40,016 bases of DNA from Treponema sp. (GTDB taxonomy: Bacteria; Spirochaetota; Spirochaetia; Treponematales; Breznakiellaceae), in contig JAITFK010000016.1 of the NCBI GenBank assembly GCA_031281555.1, positions 1-40,016 of the forward strand. Reading direction: 5' to 3'. Position 1 is the stretch's first letter. Every line of letters starts with the position of its first letter. The translations under genes and the position numbers were made by a program. Shown piece by piece: positions 33,884-40,016 of the stretch. The notes below the pieces were generated by a model. It saw nothing but the letters and a program-made list of their open reading frames with translations. It was not told the origin of the DNA and ran no database searches.

Positions 33884-33918
33884 GAAGTTGTTTAGAAATT
33901 TAAATTCTAAACAACTTC
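33884..33918. terminator. Near-perfect palindrome between convergent genes, terminator-like
   Basis: GAAGTTGTTTAGAA (33884-33897) and TTCTAAACAACTTC (33905-33918) are perfect 14-bp inverted copies with a 7-base AT loop. It sits 8 bp from the end of the leftward exported-protein gene and after rpmE, so it could stop transcription from both sides. The stem is AT-rich and the flanking T-run is weak. Confidence 0.45.
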
Positions 33919-33925
33919 AATAATA

Positions 33926-34381
33926 TTACTTTTGACCTACCCACTGGACATCAGTCAGCTTAAAAACCGATTTTCCAACCGTATCATTAACTTTTAAGCA
34001 AATACCGGTTAGTTTAGATGCGTTTACCGGGCCGCTACCAAACCATTTTTTTGTAAAATTTTCAAAACCTGTTTCAATAGGTCCCTTATCTATTATTCCG
34101 ATTGATTGCTCATTGCCAAGCGTTGCGCCGGGTTGATATACGCACTGCCAAATAACTTCAAGGGGATTACTGAGAGTAAAATCTAAAAGTATTTTATCAA
34201 AATCAACGCCCGCCGACTTAAAGTAGATATAAACATAATTTACGCCTTTATTTAAGGTAATCGTATTATCTTTGGCAGCCGAACCGCCTTCTTTTCCGGT
34301 AACCTTCCATTCGGGCACTTTTTGGGCAAAGACCGCCGTGCCGATAACTAACAAAACCGCCAATACTAAATACTTCTTCAT
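33926..34381 (-). CDS. Small exported protein of unknown function
   Basis: The product is 151 residues. A clear signal peptide (MKKYLVLAVLLVIGTAVFAQ) is followed by a beta-rich domain of about 130 residues with many aromatic residues (NYVYIYFKSAGVDFDKILLDF, VIWQCVYQPGA, FENFTKKWFGSG) and an ending KLTDVQWVGQK. This layout suggests a jelly-roll, carbohydrate-binding-like fold, but I do not recognise the family. The start is firm: AAGGAG lies 7 bases before the ATG. It is convergent with rpmE and divergent from the methyltransferase gene across about 300 bp that contain the MITE-like element. Confidence 0.78.
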   Translation of the reverse strand: MKKYLVLAVLLVIGTAVFAQKVPEWKVTGKEGGSAAKDNTITLNKGVNYVYIYFKSAGVDFDKILLDFTLSNPLEVIWQCVYQPGATLGNEQSIGIIDKGPIETGFENFTKKWFGSGPVNASKLTGICLKVNDTVGKSVFKLTDVQWVGQK

Positions 34382-34457
34382 ACTCCGCTCCTTGATTTTA
34401 CTCCGTAAGGCTGATTATTGAACATCCTACGGACATTCATTAAGTAAACAATATTAT

Positions 34458-34600
34458 GGGAACCTCTAAAAACTTCAGTTTTTAGAGGTTATCTTAACCT
34501 ATGAAGAAAATCGCACTACACTAATTCCTTATACTACAATGAGTTAGCGATTTTCTTCGTGGAACCTCTGAAAACCCAAACGGGGTTTTTAGAGGTTCCC
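34458..34600. repeat. MITE-like palindromic element, 143 bp, with TTAT direct repeats
   Basis: The ends are perfect 16-bp inverted copies: GGGAACCTCTAAAAAC (34458-34473) and GTTTTTAGAGGTTCCC (34585-34600). The element is flanked on both sides by TTAT (34454-34457 and 34601-34604), as a target duplication would be. Each end is itself a hairpin (34461-34490 and 34561-34599), and a third stem GAAGAAAATCGC/GCGATTTTCTTC (34503-34514 and 34547-34558) lies between. There is no reading frame of note inside. It occupies most of the otherwise empty gap at 34382-34684. No transposase in the window can be matched to it. Confidence 0.6.
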
Positions 34601-34684
34601 TTATGCAAATTTAGTTAAAATATTTTATTATGTAAATTACTTTATGATCAAGAAAAAAACTATGTTTTCTTGCGGGAGAAAACC

Positions 34685-35749
34685 GTGTATAACGGGAATG
34701 AAAAAACAAAGACTCAAGCGGAAATGCTTGCCAATCGGCTTTTAAAAAGGCTACACCGCCTCAAAAAATGGGCACAGAGGACAGGAGTTGGGGTTTTCAG
34801 GCTGTACGACCGCGATATTCCCGAAATTCCCATTGTTTTGGATTACTACGGAAACACCGCCAAGCCGCAGGAAGCCGCCGTTGCCGGAGCGCTTTACAAA
34901 CGCCCTTACGAAAAAGACAACACCGAAGAAGAGCGTTGGCTTTCCGCAATGAAAGACAGCGTTGCAGCCGCGCTGGGAATAGATCCTTTGCGCATATTCC
35001 TGAAACAAAGACAGCGGCAAAAAGGAGCTTCCCAGTATGAAAAAACGGGAGAAGCGCGTTTTATAAAGAATGTTGATGAGAGCGGTCTTGTTTTTAAGGT
35101 AAACCTTTCCGACTACCTTGATACAGGACTCTTTCCCGACCGCCGCCTGCTGCGTTCTATTATTCGAAGCGAATCTTCAGGTAAAAAATTTTTGAACCTG
35201 TTTTCCTATACAGGTTCGTTTTCAGTTTATGCGGCGGCAGGAGGAGCCCAATCGACAGATTCAACCGATCTTTCCAACACTTACCTTTCATGGGCAAGGA
35301 AGAATTTTTCGCTTAACGGATTTACAGCGCAAATGTTTACCGGACAGGAAGACTTTTTTGCCTCAGTCGAAAGAGAATCTGTTCAAAAACACAGACTTAT
35401 CCGCGCGGACGTATTAAAATTTGTTGAAAAAGCCGCAAGTACAAAGCTCCGCTGGAACATTATAGCGCTTGACCCGCCGGCTTTTTCAAACTCAAAGAAA
35501 ATGACTGGAAATTTCGACTTACAGCGCGACATAACGGGATTGCTAAAAAAATGCTGTTTTTTACTCGCTCCTGAGGGGAAAATCTTCCTGAGTGTAAATA
35601 TGCGGCATTCAGGCATAAAGGCGGCGCAATTAGAAACCGAACTTGCTTCTTGCGCCAAAAATGTAAAGGTAACGGACATCAGCGCTAAAGTTACAGATGA
35701 GGACTTTAAGGGGAAAAAAACGCCTGATACTTTTATTATTCATATATGA
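34685..35749 (+). CDS. RlmK/RlmI-like class I rRNA methyltransferase
   Basis: The product is 354 residues. The front (ANRLLKRLHRLKKWAQRTGVGVFRLYDRDIPE) matches the start of the RlmK half of E. coli RlmKL. The SAM fold has KFLNLFSYTGSFSVYAAAGGA as motif I, TDLSNTYLSWARKNFSLNG next, and IIALDPPAFSNSKKM as the catalytic-loop motif. It probably methylates 23S rRNA; the exact base cannot be set from sequence. The frame opens at TTG 34670, but I chose GTG 34685 because GGGAG (34674-34678) lies 6 bases upstream and the alignment starts there. Its promoter region contains the MITE-like element. Confidence 0.85.
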   Translation: MYNGNEKTKTQAEMLANRLLKRLHRLKKWAQRTGVGVFRLYDRDIPEIPIVLDYYGNTAKPQEAAVAGALYKRPYEKDNTEEERWLSAMKDSVAAALGIDPLRIFLKQRQRQKGASQYEKTGEARFIKNVDESGLVFKVNLSDYLDTGLFPDRRLLRSIIRSESSGKKFLNLFSYTGSFSVYAAAGGAQSTDSTDLSNTYLSWARKNFSLNGFTAQMFTGQEDFFASVERESVQKHRLIRADVLKFVEKAASTKLRWNIIALDPPAFSNSKKMTGNFDLQRDITGLLKKCCFLLAPEGKIFLSVNMRHSGIKAAQLETELASCAKNVKVTDISAKVTDEDFKGKKTPDTFIIHI

Positions 35750-35799
35750 TGTTGTTTGTTGAAACGTTTTACGCGTATTGAAACGGAAGCGTTACAAGG

Positions 35800-36501
35800 T
35801 TATTTTTGCCCATAATAAGCGTTTGCTCCATGTTTGCGTTCCCAATGTTTTTTGATGATATGTTCGGGCAGCGGTTTTGCGTTTGAGTCAATCGTTACGG
35901 TAAACAGCGCCATTTTACAGATTTCTTCCAGAACAACGCTGTTGTACACAGATTGAGCCGCGCTGTTTCCCCATGTAAAAGGCCCGTGTCCCGCAACCAG
36001 CGTCATTTTAATTTGTGAAAAATCAAAATTATTTGTTTTAAAAGTATTAACAATTAAATTGCCTGTTTCCAGTTCATAATCGTTTTTTACATCCTGCGGA
36101 TTTATAAAAGCAGTACACGGAATTTCATAGGCGCAGTTGTCGGCATGAGTGGTGCCGAAAACGGGTATTGGTTTTCCCGTTTGCGCCCATGCTACCGCAT
36201 AAGGCGAGTGCGTGTGCGTTACGCCGAGAATTCCCTTAAACTCGCGGTACAGGACAAGATGGGTTTTTGTGTCGGAAGACGGTTTAAGTTTGCTGTCAAT
36301 AACCTTTCCTTCAAGATCGACTAACACTATTTTTTTAGGCGTTAATTCATCGTATTCCACGCCGGATGGTTTTATGGCAAATACTCCCTTGTCAGGATCA
36401 AAAGATGATGCGTTGCCCCATGTGTAAATGGCAAGGTTACACCGCTTTATTTCAAGGTTCGCTTCGTATGATTCTTCCCGTAATGTTTTGTATATATCCA
36501 T
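35800..36501 (-). CDS. araD: L-ribulose-5-phosphate 4-epimerase
   Basis: The product is 233 residues, the usual length. The class II aldolase/epimerase pattern is clear: LAIYTWGNASSFD, IKPSGVEYDEL, SSDTKTHLVLYREF, the zinc ligands in GVTHTHSPYAVAWAQ, then FGTTHADN and VAGHGPFTWG. It converts L-ribulose 5-phosphate to D-xylulose 5-phosphate, feeding the pentose phosphate pathway. I chose ATG 36501 over ATG 36525, since the family begins right at this point. It follows araA by 25 bp as the last gene of a leftward operon. Confidence 0.94.
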   Translation of the reverse strand: MDIYKTLREESYEANLEIKRCNLAIYTWGNASSFDPDKGVFAIKPSGVEYDELTPKKIVLVDLEGKVIDSKLKPSSDTKTHLVLYREFKGILGVTHTHSPYAVAWAQTGKPIPVFGTTHADNCAYEIPCTAFINPQDVKNDYELETGNLIVNTFKTNNFDFSQIKMTLVAGHGPFTWGNSAAQSVYNSVVLEEICKMALFTVTIDSNAKPLPEHIIKKHWERKHGANAYYGQK

Positions 36502-36526
36502 AATTAATCCATTTTCACATAACAAA

Positions 36527-38017
36527 CTAACGAGACCAATAAGCTTCGCTGCGGCGCAGTTCGTCCTGTAAACGAGCCGGTTTTATATCACGGTCGATAA
36601 GCACAAATTCAATGTCGCTCATTTCCGCAAAATCACGGAAATACTCCGTCGTAAGAGCGGAACTGTATACCGAATGATGCGTACCGCCTGAAATTATCCA
36701 TGCCTCGGCGGCGTCGCTTAAATTCGGATACGGTTTCCAGAGCGCTCGGGCGACAGGCAGTTTCGGCATGGCGTTTTCAATTTTGACGGTTTCAATTTCA
36801 TTAACGATCATTCTGAATCGGCTGCCAAGATCGATGAGTGTCGCAAGCACAGCATTCCCTGAAGCGGCGTCAAACACCATACGGGCTGGGTCAGCTTTGC
36901 CGCCTATTCCCAGCGGATGAACTTCAATGCGAGGTTTGCCTTCAGCGATAGAAGGACATATTTCCAGCATATGAGCGCCAAGGGCGGCTTCTTTGCCCGG
37001 CTCAAAATGGTAGGTGTAATCTTCCATAAAAGAAACGCCGCCGGAAAGCCCTGCAGCCATAACTTTGGCAGCACGTGTCAGCATGGACTGTTTCCAGTCC
37101 CCTTCCGCTCCGAAGCCGTACCCCTGTTCCATAAGCCGCTGGCAGGCAAGACCGGGCAATTGCGGCAGACCATGAAGGTCTTGGAAGGTAGTGGTGAATG
37201 CCCCTGCGTGTTCGCTTTCAAGCATTTCTTTAAGGGCAATTTCAATTTTTGCCTGTTCAAGCATTGCGTCTCTTGTCTTGCCGCTCTGATTAAGATCAGG
37301 CGCAAGATCATATTTCGCGGCGTATTCTTCCGCAAGTTTTTCCGCCTGCGCGCCGCTGATTTTCGCATAACGTACGGCAAGGTCGCCTATGCCCCATGTG
37401 TTCACCTGCCAGCCGAACTTGATTTGAGCTTCAACTTTGTCGCCTTCGGTTACCGCCACTTCACGCATATTGTCTCCCAACCGCATAACGGTAGAATCCA
37501 TTCCGTCTTTTCTCGCGGCGGCGGCTCTCATCCACACGTCCATACGGCGGCGAAGTTCCTTATCCTGCCAGAAACCGGCGACTACTTTGCGCGTAAGGCG
37601 CATTCTCGTATGGATATAACCGTGCTCGCGGTCGCCGTGCGCCGATTGGTTTAAGTTCATAAAATCCATATCTATTGAAGACCATGGAATATCCCGATTA
37701 AATTGAGTATGGAGATGCAGAATCGGTTTTCGGTTGATCGCAAGTCCCTGTATCCACATTTTTGAAGGCGAGAATGTATGCATCCATGTTATGATACCGG
37801 CGCAGTTGTTTGAGGCGTTTGCTTCTTCAAAAAGACTGCGTATCGCGTTAGGTGTTATTGCTGTAGGTTTTAAAACTACAGTGCCTGAAAGCATTGAATC
37901 CTTGTTGAATTCATCCGTCATTATACGAGCATGATCGGCGACTTGTTTAAGCGTTTCATCTCCGTAAAGGTCCTGGCTTCCTACGATAAACCAGTATTCG
38001 TATTTTTTAAGATTCAT
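36527..38017 (-). CDS. araA: L-arabinose isomerase
   Basis: The product is 496 residues, near the 500 of E. coli AraA. The opening [18 protein letters not shown], the segment [46 protein letters not shown] and [12 protein letters not shown] are all diagnostic, the last two holding the metal-binding glutamates. It turns L-arabinose into L-ribulose. ATG 38017 is preferred to the in-frame GTG 38023 because a GGGG Shine-Dalgarno-like run lies about 6 bases upstream. Its start overlaps the end of the FGGY kinase gene by 11 bp, so the genes are coupled. Confidence 0.95.
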   Translation of the reverse strand: MNLKKYEYWFIVGSQDLYGDETLKQVADHARIMTDEFNKDSMLSGTVVLKPTAITPNAIRSLFEEANASNNCAGIITWMHTFSPSKMWIQGLAINRKPILHLHTQFNRDIPWSSIDMDFMNLNQSAHGDREHGYIHTRMRLTRKVVAGFWQDKELRRRMDVWMRAAAARKDGMDSTVMRLGDNMREVAVTEGDKVEAQIKFGWQVNTWGIGDLAVRYAKISGAQAEKLAEEYAAKYDLAPDLNQSGKTRDAMLEQAKIEIALKEMLESEHAGAFTTTFQDLHGLPQLPGLACQRLMEQGYGFGAEGDWKQSMLTRAAKVMAAGLSGGVSFMEDYTYHFEPGKEAALGAHMLEICPSIAEGKPRIEVHPLGIGGKADPARMVFDAASGNAVLATLIDLGSRFRMIVNEIETVKIENAMPKLPVARALWKPYPNLSDAAEAWIISGGTHHSVYSSALTTEYFRDFAEMSDIEFVLIDRDIKPARLQDELRRSEAYWSR

Positions 38018-39605
38018 AATCACCCCTTTTTAAATTTTCTACAGCAACCCGTTCAATTTTGAGTCCTGCGGTATAACGTTCCATAAATTTACGAAAACTT
38101 TCCACGTCTTTCGGATCAGGTTCGATCATTGCTCCTGTCTTTCCGGCGAAAACTTTTTCCGCCAGAAATTTTTCCAAGGTTTCTTTTCCCGCACACATAA
38201 ACGATGCAAGAAGGGCAATACCCCACGCACCGCCTTCTCCTGCGGATTCCATTACAGAAACAGGCGCATTAAAGATCGCTGCCATAAACCGCTGTCCTAC
38301 GCCTTTTGTTTTAAACAAGCCGCCGTGCCCCAACAAACTGTCTATTTTCGCTTTTTCTTTTTCCGTAAGAATATCTATGCCGTACTTTAATGTCGCCATG
38401 CTGGAAAAAAGAAGTGTACGCATAAAATTCGCCAGACTAAAATTACTGTCAGGCAGACGGGCAAACAGGGGACGCCCTTCGTCAATTCCCGTAATTGTTT
38501 CACCTGAATAGTAATTGAAAGAAAGAAGACCGCCGCAATCAACATCCGCTTCCAGAGCTTTGTAATACAACGCGTCATAAAGCGCCGCTTTACTCATCTT
38601 TGCTCCGCTTATATCAAGCAGTTCGCCGAACAATTTTATCCATGCATCAATATCGGAAGTGCAGTTATTGCAGTGAACCATAGCCACAGGTTTCCCCGAC
38701 GGAGTAGTGACAATATCAATTTCGGGGTATACTTTTGACAAATCTTTTTCCATAACGATCATCGCGAAAATAGAAGTGCCCGCCGAAACATTGCCTGTAC
38801 GCTCCGCCACGCTGTTAGTCGCAACCATGCCAGTACCCGCGTCTCCTTCCGGCGGGCAGAGAGGAATACCGTCCCGCAGACTGTCGGAACTGTCGAGCAG
38901 TTTCGCTCCTTCTGCTGTGAGGACGCCTGCGTTCTCACCTGCGTTTAGAATAGAGGGGAGAATGTTTGCAATTTTCCAACTGTAATTGTTTGAAGCGATA
39001 AGCTCGTCAAATTGTTTTATCATTTTGGTATTATAATTGCCGTTATCAATCGGAAACATGCCGGAAGCGTCGCCAATGCCGAGCGTTTTTTTTCCCGTTA
39101 ATTTCCAATGCACATAACCGGCAAGAGTCGTTATAAAATCAATATCTTTTACATGAGGTTCCCCATTCAAAACCGCCTGGTACAAATGGGCGATGCTCCA
39201 ACGCTGTGGTATATTGAATTTGAATCTTTCGGTAAGAATAGCAGAGGCTTTTTCGGTTGTGGTATTTCGCCATGTACGGAAAGGAACAAGCTGTTCGCCG
39301 TTCTTGTCAAAGACAAGGTATCCGTGCATCATCGCGGAAATCCCGATACTGCCGACTGAAGAAAGGGTAATACCGTAGCGTTCTTTTACATCTAACGCCA
39401 AATTCTTAAAACAGTCCTGCAGTCCCGTCCACACATCGGCAAGAGGATATGTCCAAATTCCGTCTTCCAGCCTGTTTTCCCAATCATGACTGCTCTGCGC
39501 TATCGGCGCAAAATTTTCGTCTATTAACACAGCTTTTATTCGCGTAGAACCAAGCTCTATTCCAAGAGAAGTTTTATTTTCGATAATAGCCTGTTTTACA
39601 TCCAT
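38007..39605 (-). CDS. FGGY-family sugar kinase, probable L-ribulokinase
   Basis: The product is 532 residues. The FGGY kinase signs are [18 protein letters not shown] at the front (phosphate loop), the substrate region [26 protein letters not shown], and [25 protein letters not shown]. It differs from the classic AraB in length and in the WRN segment and looks closer to the xylulokinase-like branch. Because it sits directly ahead of araA and araD, phosphorylation of L-ribulose is the most likely reaction (inference from context). The start is ATG 39605; a second kinase such as xylB is not in the window. Confidence 0.88.
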   Translation of the reverse strand: MDVKQAIIENKTSLGIELGSTRIKAVLIDENFAPIAQSSHDWENRLEDGIWTYPLADVWTGLQDCFKNLALDVKERYGITLSSVGSIGISAMMHGYLVFDKNGEQLVPFRTWRNTTTEKASAILTERFKFNIPQRWSIAHLYQAVLNGEPHVKDIDFITTLAGYVHWKLTGKKTLGIGDASGMFPIDNGNYNTKMIKQFDELIASNNYSWKIANILPSILNAGENAGVLTAEGAKLLDSSDSLRDGIPLCPPEGDAGTGMVATNSVAERTGNVSAGTSIFAMIVMEKDLSKVYPEIDIVTTPSGKPVAMVHCNNCTSDIDAWIKLFGELLDISGAKMSKAALYDALYYKALEADVDCGGLLSFNYYSGETITGIDEGRPLFARLPDSNFSLANFMRTLLFSSMATLKYGIDILTEKEKAKIDSLLGHGGLFKTKGVGQRFMAAIFNAPVSVMESAGEGGAWGIALLASFMCAGKETLEKFLAEKVFAGKTGAMIEPDPKDVESFRKFMERYTAGLKIERVAVENLKRGDYES

Positions 39606-39620
39606 AATTTTTATTCGTAT

Positions 39621-40016
39621 TTATTCCAAAATAAAGGAAGCCATAGAAGCGTATAAACTTCCTTTATAAATAAAGTAAAGCGCGTTTATACCGTCAGGAA
39701 TGTTTATATCTGACGAATATTCCACCCAAATATTGCTGTATTCAATTTTTATCTGCGCTAAAGGCTCGCCGTCCCATTTTGTTTTAACCTGAATGACACC
39801 GCTGTTGTAACCGCGCGTTTTTATCTTTATTCTTTTAATTCCTTTACAATAAAAATACTTAAAACCAATACCGTGATTGTCCGTAATATTTGTCACAAAA
39901 CCGGGTTCTTCATCGCCGTCTTGCCCGTCCTGTGAAATTTTCGGCAGAGACTGGTTATGAAGCGGCCATTGCCTTTCCAACTGCCGGTTATTATCAACGG
40001 AAAATATGTTACACGC
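39621..40016 (-). CDS. Probable GH43-type glycosidase, C-terminal part (truncated by window edge)
   Basis: The frame is open to the window edge, so only the last 131 residues are seen. The visible sequence (RQWPLHNQSLPKIS, FVTNITDNHGIGFKYFYC, IKTRGYNSGVIQVKTKWDGE, IPDGINALYFIYKG) resembles the C-terminal beta-sandwich module of family 43 arabinosidases/xylosidases. The internal TTG at 39980 is not a likely true start. Upstream of the kinase and in the same direction, the enzyme would release L-arabinose from arabinan or arabinoxylan for the araA-araD pathway. The catalytic domain lies beyond the window, so the family call is an inference. Confidence 0.65.
   Translation of the reverse strand, partial: ACNIFSVDNNRQLERQWPLHNQSLPKISQDGQDGDEEPGFVTNITDNHGIGFKYFYCKGIKRIKIKTRGYNSGVIQVKTKWDGEPLAQIKIEYSNIWVEYSSDINIPDGINALYFIYKGSLYASMASFILE

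Noticed and set aside
34501-34560. Possible small RNA or tRNA-like fold in the middle of the palindromic element
   Set aside because: Only one long stem with an unstructured 32-base loop; no tRNA arms or conserved bases. It fits better as part of the MITE-like element.
36917-37654. 245-residue plus-strand frame opposite araA
   Set aside because: araA is strongly supported by motifs over the same bases, and the antisense product has no recognisable features.

Overview
The window looks like the chromosome of a Treponema-type spirochaete, probably a gut or other carbohydrate-using species. No single marker proves this. The inference rests on a two-copy flagellar-type Maf/DUF115 family behind a very acidic repeat protein, a DUF1577-like PilZ protein, the block rpsT-hup-lnt-regulator-bactofilin-cinA-rho-rpmE (an order I recall from Treponema), lax lipoprotein signals, and a plant-polysaccharide arabinose operon. 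I saw no rRNA, tRNA, CRISPR array, prophage or transposase gene.

Layout. 43-5869 (+): acidic repeat protein, then two overlapping Maf/DUF115 genes. 5841-6689 (-): MEMO-family protein. 6719-7921 (+): membrane protein with a degenerate GGDEF fold. 7902-12193 (-): a Gld-type ABC system (ATPase, permease, GldG-like, DUF4340), transcribed leftward. 12245-15477 (-): RNase Z, a membrane diguanylate cyclase and a DUF2804 protein. 15520-17934 (+): murD and epmA. 17937-25450 (-): LEA14-like lipoprotein, second MEMO protein, RqcH/NFACT protein, GH20-like enzyme, EttA, PilZ protein and an exported protein. 25522-33811 (+): HD hydrolase, ComFB fusion, zinc-ribbon peptide, rpsT, hup, lnt, response regulator, bactofilin, cinA, rho and rpmE. 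33812-34684: an intergenic zone rich in palindromes, holding one small exported protein gene and a MITE-like element. 34685-35749 (+): an RlmK/RlmI-like methyltransferase. 35800-40016 (-): araD, araA, an FGGY kinase and the 3' end of a probable GH43 gene that runs off the window.

Themes. (1) Cyclic dinucleotide signalling: a diguanylate cyclase without an I-site, a GGDEF domain without its catalytic residues, a PilZ protein whose two binding motifs lie about 215 residues apart, and a ComFB-domain fusion. (2) Ribosome stalling and rescue: EpmA, EttA and RqcH lie within about 7 kb. (3) Arabinan or arabinoxylan use: glycosidase, isomerase, kinase and epimerase form one leftward operon that would convert L-arabinose to D-xylulose 5-phosphate.

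The items most worth a second look are a 143-bp element with perfect 16-bp terminal inverted repeats and TTAT direct repeats, a Maf gene whose conserved N-terminus has no ATG/GTG/TTG start, the split PilZ protein, the ComFB fusion, and a set of head genes whose -10 box lies almost on the start codon. No clearly new multi-gene system is visible. Family assignments come from reading motifs, not from database searches.
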